A DNA stretch of 64,000 bases from Phytomonospora endophytica (lineage in GTDB: Bacteria; Actinomycetota; Actinomycetes; Mycobacteriales; Micromonosporaceae): NCBI RefSeq assembly GCF_014202425.1, contig NZ_JACHGT010000005.1, positions 248,001 to 312,000 on the forward strand, given 5' to 3'. The notes beneath the pieces were generated by a model. It saw only the letters and a program-made list of their open reading frames with translations, was not told the DNA's origin and made no database searches. A program made the translations under genes and the position numbers. The number at the start of each line of letters is the position of its first letter. The stretch's first letter is position 1. Of this stretch, positions 16,184 to 24,657 are shown in pieces.

Positions 16184-17938
16184 GCGCGCCCGCCGCAGCG
16201 TGACCGATAAGTCGGCGTCCTGCGCCTTCGCCAGCAGCCACCCGTAACGCCCCGCGCCCCGCACCGGCGACGACCAGCCGTCGCTACTGCGCACCAGCCG
16301 CGTCTCCGGATCCTCCAGCCAATGCAGGATCCGCTCCGTCTCATTGGCATAGGCCGCCGGAAGCTCCCCGACGACCGTCTCGGCCGTCGCCACGAGCACC
16401 TCGACCGTCGACATGGGATCCGCGCCCGGCGCACTGTGCCCCGCCGACACCAGACGCCCATGACGCACCACCGCGATGTCCCAGCCACGGTCGGCGGAAC
16501 GGCGAGCCGCGACCCACTCGGCGATCCGCGTGATCGCCGCCAAACGCTGCGTCCGGATGGCCGCGCGCAAGAACGAGACCAGCCGCTCACGAACCGCCGC
16601 GGCCTCCTCGAAACGCTCCGCACCCGCCAGCGACTCGATACGCGCCAGCAGCGGACCCACCACCGGATCAGGATCACCCGACATCGCCTCGGTGAGGCCC
16701 CCCACGAGCTCGCCGTAAGCCTCCACCGAAATCTCGTGACGGCAGGGCGCGGGACAGCGACCCAACTCGGCCAGCGCGCACACCGGGCTCATCTTCCGCA
16801 CCGACAACCGCGTCGTGCACTGCCGCAACGGAATCGCCTCAACGATCGCGTCCACCGTGGACTCCGCCGCGCCCCGCGAACTGAACGGCCCCAGCCAGTG
16901 AGCGTCCCCCGCCGACAACTGCCGCACGATCGACAGACGCGGATAGGCCTCGTCGGTCAACTTCAGCCAGTTCACGCCCTCCGGATTCTTCGAACGGCGG
17001 TTGAACGGAGGCTTGTGCGCCGCGATCATCCGCAACTCACGGACCTCCGCCTCCAGACCATGCGCGCACTCGACGGTCTCGATGCGCGTCGTCCGCCGCA
17101 CCATCTCCCGCATCTGCCGGCGCGTCTCCCCGGCCGTGAAATAACTCCGGACCCGCGCCGCCATGTTGATCGACGTCCCGACGTACAAGGGCTGATCATC
17201 GGCGTCGCGGAAGATGTAGACGCCGGGCCGGTCTGGAACCTTCTCCGCCAGATGACGCTTCTTGCGCAGCTCCGGCGGCACCGCCCGCCCGAACTCGGCC
17301 AGCTCCTCATAGGTGTGCACGCCATGACTGCCCAGCCGCTCGATCAACGCGTGCAGGACATCGACCGTCGCACGGGCATCCGCCAAAGCGCGGTGATTCG
17401 GCGAGACCGTCGCCCGGAAATAACGCGCGAGCGTCCCCAGCCGCTTGTTCGGGACCTCATCGCGATCCACCAGCCGGCGCGCCAACACGACCGTGTCGAC
17501 CACCCGAGGCTTCGGCCACGCGTAACCGCAACGATCCGCCGCCGCCTTCAAGAACCCCACATCGAAAGGCGCGTTGTGCGCCACCAGAACACAACCGGCC
17601 GCGAACTCCAGAAACGCCGGCAAGACCTCCCGAATCGACGGCGCGTCCCGCACCATCTCATCCGAGATGCCCGTCAGCATCGTGATCCGCGCATCGATCG
17701 GCTCACCCGGATTCACCAGCGAACCGAACTCCCCCAGGATCTCCCCACCACGAACCTTCACCGCCCCGACCTCGGTGATCGCCGAACTGTCCGACGCGAC
17801 ACCCGTCGTCTCCAAGTCCACCACCACGAAAGTGATGTCGGAAAGCGGCTCCCCACGGTCGAGAAGAGACGGTTGAACAGCCCTGCCCCGCCCGGACCCC
17901 TCAGCAGACGCACCCCTGCCGTTCACGACATCGACCAC
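16172..17938 (-). CDS. DEDDh 3'-5' exonuclease fused to UvrC-like GIY-YIG/Cys-cluster/UVR module
   Basis: A 588-residue DNA-repair-type nuclease. Residues about 35-205 are a DnaQ-like DEDDh exonuclease (VVVDLETTG with D41 and E43, HNAPFDVGF, then NHRALADARATVD). Residues about 220-305 are a GIY-YIG endonuclease domain (RPGVYIF, LYVGTS). Four cysteines, C374, C387, C395 and C399, have nearly the spacing of the UvrC iron-sulfur ligands. A UVR helical pair follows. The UvrC C-terminal RNase H-like and HhH domains are missing. The start is GTG 17938, without Shine-Dalgarno but with a TAGGGT box seven bases upstream. Its stop overlaps the rel gene end by 12 bases (convergent). Confidence 0.9.
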   Translation of the reverse strand: MVDVVNGRGASAEGSGRGRAVQPSLLDRGEPLSDITFVVVDLETTGVASDSSAITEVGAVKVRGGEILGEFGSLVNPGEPIDARITMLTGISDEMVRDAPSIREVLPAFLEFAAGCVLVAHNAPFDVGFLKAAADRCGYAWPKPRVVDTVVLARRLVDRDEVPNKRLGTLARYFRATVSPNHRALADARATVDVLHALIERLGSHGVHTYEELAEFGRAVPPELRKKRHLAEKVPDRPGVYIFRDADDQPLYVGTSINMAARVRSYFTAGETRRQMREMVRRTTRIETVECAHGLEAEVRELRMIAAHKPPFNRRSKNPEGVNWLKLTDEAYPRLSIVRQLSAGDAHWLGPFSSRGAAESTVDAIVEAIPLRQCTTRLSVRKMSPVCALAELGRCPAPCRHEISVEAYGELVGGLTEAMSGDPDPVVGPLLARIESLAGAERFEEAAAVRERLVSFLRAAIRTQRLAAITRIAEWVAARRSADRGWDIAVVRHGRLVSAGHSAPGADPMSTVEVLVATAETVVGELPAAYANETERILHWLEDPETRLVRSSDGWSSPVRGAGRYGWLLAKAQDADLSVTLRRARSRL

Positions 17939-17945
17939 GCAGGGG

Positions 17946-17951
17946 ACCCTA
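17946..17951 (-). promoter_or_regulatory. -10 box for leaderless exonuclease gene
   Basis: On the - strand TAGGGT lies seven bases before GTG 17938, so transcription would begin at or next to the start codon. No good -35 is visible. Confidence 0.5.
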
Positions 17952-18203
17952 CCGGTCAGGTGTGACAGGGCTGGCTTGGCTGTGTGGTTGGTTCGCTGCG
18001 CTCGTGGTGCGGCTGGTCTGTTGGGTGGGGTCGCCTGCGGGGCTTCGGGCCGCTTGGCGCTGTGGGGGTTGCGGGGGTGGCTGCGTCGGCCACCGCGCCT
18101 CGCGCGGCGGAGTTCGAACCTGCGGGGTGCGGCCGCGCGGGCGGTCGGCCCGGGGGTGCGGCCGCGCGGACCGCTCGGCGTGCGGGGTTGGGGTGCGAGG
18201 TGG

Positions 18204-18230
18204 TTGTCCACAACCGGAGGGTTGTCCACA
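18204..18230. promoter_or_regulatory. Pair of DnaA boxes, copy 1
   Basis: Two exact TTGTCCACA nonamers (18204-18212 and 18222-18230), same orientation, starts 18 bases apart. The first is embedded in the inverted repeat GGTTGTCCACAACC. TTGTCCACA is the consensus DnaA box of high-GC actinobacteria such as Streptomyces. Confidence 0.65.
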
Positions 18231-18521
18231 GCGAGCCGTGTTCGTGTTCGCCGGCCACGCCTGGACTGGCGCTACGGTCGGATTTAGGGCGGAGGCCGGG
18301 AGGCCCCTGGGGGCATTCACGTTTCGCGTAGGCGTCTGGTGGGTGGGGGTTGCGGGGGTGGCTGCGTCGGCCACCGCGCCTTGCACGGCAGAGCTCGACC
18401 CGGCGGGGTGAGGGCGCGCGGGGCGTGCGGGCGGTTCGGCCCCGGGGGTGCGGCCGCGCGGGCGTTCGCCGTGTGGGTTGGCGCCGCGCCGACGGTTCAG
18501 CCGCCCGGCGCTCCCGCCCGG

Positions 18522-18548
18522 TTGTCCACAACCGCCCGGTTGTCCACA
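18522..18548. promoter_or_regulatory. Pair of DnaA boxes, copy 2
   Basis: Two exact TTGTCCACA nonamers (18522-18530 and 18540-18548), again 18 bases apart and in the same orientation. They differ from copy 1 only in the bases between the boxes. Confidence 0.65.
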
Positions 18549-18717
18549 GCGAGCCGTGTTCACCTTCGCCACCCACGCCTGGACCGGCGCTACGGTCGGA
18601 TTTAGGGCGGAGGCCGGGAGGCCCCTGGGGCCGTTCACGTTTCACCCGCCGCCCACATCCGCGCGAGCGCCTGACCGCGAGCCGGTCGCTCGCGTCGCCC
18701 GTAACCGCGCATGCGGA

Positions 18718-18749
18718 ATGGCGCGCGATTCAGCCGAATCGCGCGCCAT
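18718..18749. repeat. Perfect 14-bp stem hairpin (REP-like)
   Basis: ATGGCGCGCGATTC (18718-18731) and its exact complement (18736-18749) are separated by AGCC. There is no T tract on either side, so it is not a typical terminator. It stands alone between the DnaA-box duplication and the 24-bp tandem repeat. Confidence 0.8.
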
Positions 18750-18775
18750 CTCGGTCGGCCCGCAGGGGCCGCCCC

Positions 18776-18935
18776 GTCCGCGACGCCCCAGCAGCGCCCA
18801 CCCGCGACGCCCCAGTAGCCCCCGCCCGTGACGCCGCAGCAGCGCCCGCCCGTGACGCCGCAGCAGCGCCCGCCCGCGACGCCCCAGCAGCCGCCCCCAG
18901 CAGCCCCGCCCGTGACGCCGCCGCAGCCCCCCAGC
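18776..18935. repeat. Imperfect 24-bp tandem repeat
   Basis: About six to seven imperfect units of the type GACGCCGCAGCAGCGCCCGC plus CCGT, with best-conserved copies around 18827-18880. The 24-base period gives eight-residue repeats in every frame (for example VTPQQRPP on + or GVTGGRCC on -), but no start, ribosome site or non-repeat domain supports a gene. Confidence 0.75.
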
Positions 18936-18951
18936 AGCACCCCCCACCCCA

Positions 18952-18986
18952 CCAGACCCCGCCCTCCCCCACGGGGCGGGGTCTGG
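18952..18986 (-). terminator. Terminator downstream of the lipoprotein gene
   Basis: A 13-bp perfect stem, CCAGACCCCGCCC pairing with GGGCGGGGTCTGG, with a nine-base loop, six bases beyond the stop of the - strand gene at 18993. No T tract follows, as is common in high-GC actinobacteria. Confidence 0.75.
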
Positions 18987-18992
18987 CGTGGG

Positions 18993-19544
18993 TTACTTCG
19001 CCGCGACCTCGCCGTTGAAGACGGCGGTGTCCGGCAGCTCCGTGATGTCGTCGCCGTAGTTCGGCGACACCTCGATCTGCAGCTTCGTCTCGGCCGGGTC
19101 CAGGACGCAGGCGAAGTCCCCCGTGGCCTTCTTGCCGTCGTTGACGGTGCCCGTCAGCTGGCCGCCGAGGCCCTCGTCGAAGACCTCCTCGGCGGCCGAG
19201 CCGTCGTCGCCGGTCTTGCACTGGATCGTGAACAGGCCCAGGTCGACGGCCTTGCCCGTCTTGTTCTCCACCTGGACGGTGAACCGCACGAAGTCGGTCT
19301 CCGCGGGCAGCGCGGTGTCGGAGGACTTACCGCGCTCGAAGTTCGACAGGGTGACGGTGAAACCGTCCGGGTAGGCATACGGCGTGTCCAGGCCGTGCTC
19401 GCCGTCCTTTTCGTCACTCGCGGGAGCCTGCGAGCCGGTGTCGGCGGGCTTGTCGTCGCCCTTGCCGCCGTCATCACTGGAACCGCATCCGGCAAGGAGT
19501 GCCAGGCTCAGCAGGGCGGCGGAGGTAACGATCGTCTTCTTCAA
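18993..19544 (-). CDS. Secreted lipoprotein, DUF4352-like
   Basis: A 183-residue protein with a lipoprotein signal (MKKTIVTSAALLSLALLAGC, lipid Cys at 20) and an acidic Asp/Gly/Ser-rich linker (21-50). The folded domain matches the immunoglobulin-like DUF4352/telomeric-repeat-factor-like pattern, with VRFTVQVENKTGKAVDLG as its most typical strand. It starts at TTG with GAAGGA six bases upstream. It stands as a single gene followed by a hairpin terminator. The role is unknown; such proteins are common cell-surface lipoproteins of actinobacteria. Confidence 0.82.
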   Translation of the reverse strand: MKKTIVTSAALLSLALLAGCGSSDDGGKGDDKPADTGSQAPASDEKDGEHGLDTPYAYPDGFTVTLSNFERGKSSDTALPAETDFVRFTVQVENKTGKAVDLGLFTIQCKTGDDGSAAEEVFDEGLGGQLTGTVNDGKKATGDFACVLDPAETKLQIEVSPNYGDDITELPDTAVFNGEVAAK

Positions 19545-19717
19545 GGTTCGTCCTTCAAGGTTCGGCTTTGTTCAGTGGGCTGGACTGCCGGTGTCCGAGC
19601 TGAACCTTAAGAGAACCCAAGATCACTTGACTAACGGATTCGTGCCAGGGTGGCCTGCCGCACGAAGAAAACAAGACAATCTTGGACCAAGACCGGCGAT
19701 TCTTCGGCGCAGGCCAT

Positions 19718-21145
19718 TCAGGCCCGGCTGAGCCTCCGCAACAGCGTGTCCGACGACAGCGGGTAGGCGCCGTGCCGGCGGGTGCCGTCGGCGACCTCCT
19801 TGTCCGACGAGATCACGATGACGGGACGGCCGTTCGGCTCGGCGCGCACCAGCGCGCGGATCACCTCGTCGGCGGTCTCGCCCTTCCTGCTGAACAGGAC
19901 CCGCACACCCCGCGGTGCCGGCGGCAGGCCGTGCATGCGCTCGGCCCCGTCGAACACGATCGTCGTCTCGGCACCGGTCTGCGCCGCCAGCCCCGACATC
20001 CCGCGGATCAGCCGCGCGCGCTGCTGCTCCAGCGACAGCTCCTTGTAGCCGCGCATCGTCACGTTGTACCCGTCGACGACCAGGTGCGCCTTCGGCAGGG
20101 CCAGCAGATCGTCCAGCCTGGACGGATCATCGGCGTCGAGGCCGCGCGCGGCGGCCGTCCCCGACGGTCCGGGCAGGTCGGCGATCGTCCCGCCGATCAG
20201 GTCGGCGGGCGTCTTCTCCGCCGGCTCCAGCGCCAGCTCACGACGCAACCCCTGCGCGGCCTCACCGATCGTCTCCAGCAGCAGCCACAAGCGCGCGTCG
20301 TTGAGCGCACGCGCGTCACGGGCACCGTGCCGGGCCTGTTCGAGGGCCTTGCGGGCCTGTTCGAGCTCCTGCCGCAAGCGCCGGACCTCGACCTTGTGGT
20401 CCTCACCGGCCTTGTTGAGGCGCCCCCGCTCAGCGGCCAGGGAGTCGGCGGCCTTCTGCTCCCGGCGGCTCGTCTCACGCAGTTCCTTGGCGAGGCCGCG
20501 GTTCGACGCGCGCAGGTCGACGACCTCCGTGCGCAGCTCCGACAACTCCACCCGCAGCTTCTCTGCCTCGCGCTCGGCGATCGCCCGGTCGTGCTCGGCG
20601 TGCGCCACGAGCTGTTGCGCCTCGGCGAGCTGCGCCGACACGGCCGCGTCGGCGTCCTTCACGCGCACGGCGGCGCCGGCGGCGTCGAGCAGGTCGAGCC
20701 ACCCCTCGGGCCGCGTCAGATAGGCCAGGGCGGCGACCTCGACGGGGTCGGCGGCGGCCGGTGGATGCCCGGCGGCGACGGCGGCCCCGAGTTCGCCGGT
20801 GCCTTCGACGACCTTCGCCGCGATCGTCGCGCGGAAGGCCGGGTCGGCCGCGAGCTGCGCGGCGATCGTCGACCCGCCGAGGCGGGCCCGCTGTTTCGGC
20901 GCGAACTTCGCGACCTTCCGCAGCGGCATCGGCAGTTCGTCACGGCGCAGCGCGGGAAGGGTCTGCGCGGTCAGGTGCACGATTCGCTGACGGGTGGCCT
21001 CGGGCAACTCGGGTTCGGCACCCTCGTCCTCTGCGGCCTCGGGGAGTTCAGGCTCGGCCGCCGTATCCTCGACCCCTGCCGCGAGCGCCTCCCCGGGGCG
21101 CAGCGCGTCGGCGTCGGCCGGGTCATTGCCCGGCCGGGTGTTCAT
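19718..21145 (-). CDS. NYN-domain (YacP-like) RNA-binding protein with coiled coil
   Basis: A 475-residue protein. An acidic N-terminal tail (1-50) and a helical region (50-140) are followed by a long coiled coil (about 150-280, rich in Glu, Arg, Leu and Ala). The C-terminal NYN/PIN-like domain (about 330-465) contains HLVVDGYNV, TTIVFDGAE and IVISSDKEVADG, the acidic positions expected for a ribonuclease site. ATG 21145 is the best start; a longer frame to 21187 exists, and neither has a clear ribosome site. It resembles the YacP-type proteins of Streptomyces. It is probably involved in RNA processing. Confidence 0.85.
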   Translation of the reverse strand: MNTRPGNDPADADALRPGEALAAGVEDTAAEPELPEAAEDEGAEPELPEATRQRIVHLTAQTLPALRRDELPMPLRKVAKFAPKQRARLGGSTIAAQLAADPAFRATIAAKVVEGTGELGAAVAAGHPPAAADPVEVAALAYLTRPEGWLDLLDAAGAAVRVKDADAAVSAQLAEAQQLVAHAEHDRAIAEREAEKLRVELSELRTEVVDLRASNRGLAKELRETSRREQKAADSLAAERGRLNKAGEDHKVEVRRLRQELEQARKALEQARHGARDARALNDARLWLLLETIGEAAQGLRRELALEPAEKTPADLIGGTIADLPGPSGTAAARGLDADDPSRLDDLLALPKAHLVVDGYNVTMRGYKELSLEQQRARLIRGMSGLAAQTGAETTIVFDGAERMHGLPPAPRGVRVLFSRKGETADEVIRALVRAEPNGRPVIVISSDKEVADGTRRHGAYPLSSDTLLRRLSRA

Positions 21146-21336
21146 GGCGCTGCCGGTATGGGCGAAAAGAGCGCAGCGTGCCCCCACAACACGTCAAGCC
21201 GCGAAGCGCGGCGCGCTGGGGTCCGTACCGACATGCGTCAAGTGTGGCACTTGCCCGGCGGCTTCGGGCCGCGCAGCCCATGGTTCGTGCCGCGCGTGGC
21301 CCATATCTCCGCGTGGATCGCCCGAACGGACGACGG

Positions 21337-21342
21337 TACGGT
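21337..21342 (+). promoter_or_regulatory. -10 box for leaderless M48 protease gene
   Basis: TACGGT five bases before ATG 21348, with no Shine-Dalgarno between them. Confidence 0.45.
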
Positions 21343-21347
21343 ACCTC

Positions 21348-22616
21348 ATGGCCGTGTCCCAAGCCGTTCGGCAGCCCGCGTTCATCGCCTTCGCCGTGCT
21401 CCTGCTCGTCCTCATCGCCGCCACGGTCGTCCTCATTCCGTGGCAGCACCCGCCGACGCCGCCGCGTTCGGCGCAGCTCGCCGCCCTCGGCGAGCTCCCG
21501 GCCTCGGTGGTGGCGAAGGGGAAGGAGTTCGCCGCGGCGATGCGGCCGGGCGGGTACCTGGCCATGGCGGTCGGGCTGATCGCCGCCCTCGTCCTCGGAC
21601 TCACCCCGTTCGGCTCGAAGATCGTCGCCGCCTGTGGGCGCCCTTTCGGCGGGCACCGGCTCGCCGAGGCGGTCCTCGGGGGTCTCGCCGTCCTCCTCCT
21701 CGCGCAGCTGGTCACTCTGCCTTTCGCGGCCTGGCGGCACACGATCCTGGTCCGCTATGGACTGTCCACCCAGAACTGGGGCGGCTGGGCCGTCGACGTC
21801 GCCAAGTCCTACGCGGTCACCGCCGTCCTCGGTGCCGTCGCCCTCGCCGCCTTCTACGGCCTCACCCGCCTCGCCCCGCGCCTGTGGTGGATCTTCGCGG
21901 CGACCGGCGCGGCCCTGCTGGTCGTGCTCATGTCGCTGATCTACCCGGTCCTGATCGAGCCGGTCTTCAACAAGTTCGAGCCGATGGCCGACGGGCCGCT
22001 GCGCACCGAACTCCTCGCGCTCGCCGAACGCGACGGCGTCCCGGTCGGGGACGTCCTCGTCGCCGACGCCTCCCGCCGGACCCGCGCGGTCAACGCCTAC
22101 GTGTCCGGTATCGGCCCGACCCGCCGGATCGTCGTCTACGACACGCTCCTCGACGAGGCGCCCGACGACGAGGTCGCCATGGTGGTCGCCCACGAGCTCG
22201 GGCACGCCAAGGACGGCGACGTCCTGATCGGGACCGTCCTGGGCGCGCTCGGCGCGGCCGTCACCGTCTGCGGCATCGCCGTTCTCGGCGGCTGGACCGG
22301 TCTCCTCCGCCGTGCCGGAGCCGGGTCGATCACCAGCCCGAGGGCGATCGCGCTGCTCCTGGCGATCGTGGCGGTCGTGGGTCTGGTGAGCACGCCCCTG
22401 CAGAACCTGGTGTCGCGCCGGGCCGAGTCGCGCGCCGACGAGCACGCCATCACCCTCACGGGCGACCCCGGCACCTTCGCGTCCATGCAGCAGCGCCTCG
22501 CGACGGCGAACATGTCCGACGTGGACCCGCCCTGGCTCCTGTTCTGGCTGTTCAGCTCCCATCCGAGCACGGTCCAGCGCATCGCCGCCGCCCGTGTCCA
22601 CGCCGACGGCGGCTGA
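21348..22616 (+). CDS. M48-family (Ste24/CAAX prenyl protease-like) membrane metalloprotease
   Basis: A 422-residue integral-membrane zinc protease. One N-terminal helix (about 15-32) and several further helices surround the catalytic site VVAHELGHAKDGD (H282, E283, H286). The third ligand region is ESRADEHAI near residue 365. The overall order matches Ste24-type proteases. ATG 21348 fits a leaderless start (TACGGT upstream); the frame is open well before it, but that sequence lies antisense to the NYN gene's 5' end. The substrate is unknown. The pimB gene follows on the same strand. Confidence 0.9.
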   Translation: MAVSQAVRQPAFIAFAVLLLVLIAATVVLIPWQHPPTPPRSAQLAALGELPASVVAKGKEFAAAMRPGGYLAMAVGLIAALVLGLTPFGSKIVAACGRPFGGHRLAEAVLGGLAVLLLAQLVTLPFAAWRHTILVRYGLSTQNWGGWAVDVAKSYAVTAVLGAVALAAFYGLTRLAPRLWWIFAATGAALLVVLMSLIYPVLIEPVFNKFEPMADGPLRTELLALAERDGVPVGDVLVADASRRTRAVNAYVSGIGPTRRIVVYDTLLDEAPDDEVAMVVAHELGHAKDGDVLIGTVLGALGAAVTVCGIAVLGGWTGLLRRAGAGSITSPRAIALLLAIVAVVGLVSTPLQNLVSRRAESRADEHAITLTGDPGTFASMQQRLATANMSDVDPPWLLFWLFSSHPSTVQRIAAARVHADGG

Positions 22617-22631
22617 CCGGCGAGGCCTCGG

Positions 22632-22637
22632 TAACGT
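22632..22637 (+). promoter_or_regulatory. -10 box for leaderless pimB-like gene
   Basis: TAACGT followed by seven bases and then GTG 22645; no Shine-Dalgarno is present. Confidence 0.5.
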
Positions 22638-22644
22638 GCACGGC

Positions 22645-23769
22645 GTGCGCCGAACCCTGCTGGTCACCAACGACTTCCCGCCACGCCCGGGCGGCATCCA
22701 GTCGTTCGTGCACAACCTCGCCGTCCGGCGCCCGCCCGGTTCCCTCGTCGTCTACGCCTCCACCTGGCGCGACCCCTCGGCCTTCGACGCCGAGCAGCCC
22801 TTCCCGGTGGTGCGCGACAAGACCGGTGTCCTCCTGCCCACCCCGCGTGTATCCCGCCGGGCCGTCGCGCTGGCCCGCGAGCACGACTGCGACTCGGTGT
22901 GGTTCGGTGCCGCCGCGCCGTTGGGCCTGCTCGCCGGAGCGTTGCGGGAGAAGGCCGGGATCACCCGCGCCATCGGGCTCACCCACGGCCATGAGGTCGG
23001 CTGGGCGGCCCTGCCGGGCGCGCGGGCGGCGCTGCGGCGTATCGCCCGTGCCAACGACGTCCTCACTTACCTGGGCGAGTACACGCGTTCGCGTCTCGCG
23101 CCGGCGGTCGGTGAGCTGACCGAGCTGCGGCGCCTGGCGCCGGGCGTCGACGTCGACACCTTCACCCCCGAGGTCGACGGCGGGGAGGTCCGCGAACGGT
23201 ACGGGCTGACCGATCGGCCCGTGATCGTGTGCGTTTCCCGCCTGGTGCCGCGTAAGGGACAGGACACCCTCATCGACGCGTTGCCCGCGATCCGCGCGAA
23301 GGTGCCCGACGTGGCGCTGTTGCTGGTCAGCGGCGGTCCGTACCGCAAGAAGCTCAAGGCCCTCGCTGAGCGGCGGGGTGTCGCCGACGCGGTGTTCTTC
23401 ACCGGCTCGGTTCCGTTCGCGGAGCTGCCCGCGCACTACGCCGCCGGGGACGTCTTCGCGATGCCCTGCCGCACCCGCAACGGCGGTCTCGACGTCGAAG
23501 GCCTCGGCATCGTCTACCTGGAGGCGTCGGCGACGGGGTTGCCCGTCGTCGCCGGTGACTCCGGTGGTGCGCCCGACGCCGTCCGCGAAGGGGAGACCGG
23601 CTACGTCGTCGGGGGGACCGACAGCGCGGCCCTCGTCGAGCGGCTCGTGACCCTGCTCGGCGACCGGGAACTCGCCGCCAAGCTGGGGGCGGCCGGGCGG
23701 GCGTGGGTGTGCGAGGAGTGGACCTGGGACCGTCAGGCGGCCCGCATGTCGGAGCTCCTGGACGTCTAG
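22645..23769 (+). CDS. pimB: GT4 mannosyltransferase, PimB type (phosphatidylinositol mannoside synthesis)
   Basis: GDP-mannose-dependent glycosyltransferase that adds the second mannose to phosphatidyl-myo-inositol monomannoside. The 374-residue GT-B fold starts [20 protein letters not shown], the family N-terminus with the acceptor-site GG. The second domain carries [11 protein letters not shown] and the [20 protein letters not shown] donor-site motif. GTG 22645 is chosen over GTGs at 22594 and 22636 because it aligns with family starts and lies seven bases after TAACGT. It converges with the pentapeptide gene with a four-base overlap of stops. Confidence 0.87.
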   Translation: MRRTLLVTNDFPPRPGGIQSFVHNLAVRRPPGSLVVYASTWRDPSAFDAEQPFPVVRDKTGVLLPTPRVSRRAVALAREHDCDSVWFGAAAPLGLLAGALREKAGITRAIGLTHGHEVGWAALPGARAALRRIARANDVLTYLGEYTRSRLAPAVGELTELRRLAPGVDVDTFTPEVDGGEVRERYGLTDRPVIVCVSRLVPRKGQDTLIDALPAIRAKVPDVALLLVSGGPYRKKLKALAERRGVADAVFFTGSVPFAELPAHYAAGDVFAMPCRTRNGGLDVEGLGIVYLEASATGLPVVAGDSGGAPDAVREGETGYVVGGTDSAALVERLVTLLGDRELAAKLGAAGRAWVCEEWTWDRQAARMSELLDV

Positions 23770-24560
23770 GCGCGCCAGTGCGCCGGGCGGGTGCGCCCGG
23801 CCGGGACCCGTGTGGCGGCGTCCCCGTTGGCCGCGTCGAGCTGCGCCTGGGTGCAGAAGATCGCGCCGGTGAGGTCGGCGCCGCTCAGTTCGGCTCCCCG
23901 CAGGTCGGCGCCGGTGAGGTCGGCTCTGCGCAGGTCGGCCCCGCGCAGGTCGGCGCCGATGAGGAGGGCGCCGCGCAGGCTCGCGCGGCCGAGACGGGCG
24001 TTGCGTAGTGAAGCACCGGCGAGGTCCGCGCCACGCCGGTCGGGTCCGTTGCCTCGCGCGAGTTCGCTGGCCTTCAGCAGCAGCGGGTTGGCTTTCACGC
24101 GCTCCGCCGTGACGTCGACGGCGGCGAGTTTCCCGGGGGATGCCTCGGTGAGGCCGATGAGGTCGTCGCGGGCTTTCGCCAGTTCTGGGTGGACGGGTCT
24201 CGCGGCGGGCAGCGCGAGTGCCTCGGTCAGGTACCAGAGCAGTTCGTGCAGGGCGCGGGCCACGGGGAAGACGGCGAACATCGACCGCGCGGTCGCCGGG
24301 TCGCCGCGCCAGCCGTGTCCGCCGAAGGTGACCTGGGAGACCCGCTGTCCGGCGCCGAAGCAGTCGAAGACCGTGCAGCCGGGGAATCCTCGTTCGCGCA
24401 GCTCGGCGTGGATGCCGCAGCGGTGGTCGGTGCCCAGGTTGGGGCAGGGTTTCCCGGCCGGTTTGTCGATGGCGAAGTCGCTGGAGGCGGTGAACGCGGG
24501 CACGACGCAGCACAGGCCGAAGCAGTTCGCGCAGTCGGCGCGGAGTTCAAGGTCGGTCAT
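23766..24560 (-). CDS. Pentapeptide-repeat protein with N-terminal cysteine cluster
   Basis: A 264-residue protein of two parts. Residues 1-75 contain eight cysteines ([10 protein letters not shown], then single Cys around [21 protein letters not shown]), resembling the YkgJ-type zinc/iron cluster fold. Residues about 170-235 are roughly twelve pentapeptide repeats of the A(D/S)L(R/T)GA type, predicted to form a right-handed quadrilateral beta-helix. A helical linker joins them. Proteins with this exact pairing are found in Streptomyces. Function unknown; DNA mimicry is known for some pentapeptide proteins but is not shown here. Confidence 0.85.
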   Translation of the reverse strand: MTDLELRADCANCFGLCCVVPAFTASSDFAIDKPAGKPCPNLGTDHRCGIHAELRERGFPGCTVFDCFGAGQRVSQVTFGGHGWRGDPATARSMFAVFPVARALHELLWYLTEALALPAARPVHPELAKARDDLIGLTEASPGKLAAVDVTAERVKANPLLLKASELARGNGPDRRGADLAGASLRNARLGRASLRGALLIGADLRGADLRRADLTGADLRGAELSGADLTGAIFCTQAQLDAANGDAATRVPAGRTRPAHWRA

Positions 24561-24608
24561 GTCTGCCCCCGTCGGATCGCTTCGACACTCTACGTCCGGA
24601 CACGCCGG

Positions 24609-24643
24609 GGCCGGGGTCGCGGCCTCTCCGCGCGACCCCGGCC
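24609..24643 (-). terminator. Terminator downstream of the S9 peptidase gene
   Basis: Perfect 13-bp stem, GGCCGGGGTCGCG pairing with CGCGACCCCGGCC, nine-base loop, 14 bases beyond the stop of the - strand peptidase gene. Confidence 0.8.
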
Positions 24644-24657
24644 GGTCCGGTTGGTTG

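Larger units (their letters stand above)
18064..18648. repeat. Duplicated segment (repeat block B) carrying paired DnaA boxes
   Basis: Two direct copies, about 18064-18324 and 18345-18642. The 121-base 3' parts (18204-18324 and 18522-18642, offset 318) differ at only about 11 positions. The 5' parts share GGGGGTTGCGGGGGTGGCTG and CGTCGGCCACCGCGCC, and the second copy is about 37 bases longer in the middle. Each 3' part holds two TTGTCCACA boxes followed by a conserved stretch ending TTCACGTTT. Frames inside are repeat-driven and show no convincing protein. The 5' portion resembles material in repeat block A. Confidence 0.85.

Noticed and set aside
17949-18645. Repeated peptide frames in the DnaA-box duplication
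   Set aside because: They simply reflect the DNA duplication; the stop-free stretch is compositional and no start signal is present.
18064-18648. Chromosomal oriC
   Set aside because: Only four DnaA boxes, no AT-rich unwinding region and no dnaA, dnaN, recF or gyrB genes nearby.
18635-18952. Gly-rich repetitive protein on the - strand (eight-residue GVxGGRCC units)
   Set aside because: It follows a 24-bp DNA repeat, has no ribosome site and no non-repetitive domain; the + strand gives an equally open Pro/Gln-rich frame.
19682-23119. A 1145-residue open frame on + crossing several genes
   Set aside because: It is the antisense of the NYN gene joined to out-of-frame reading of the M48 and pimB genes; it is Arg/Pro-rich and has no domain.
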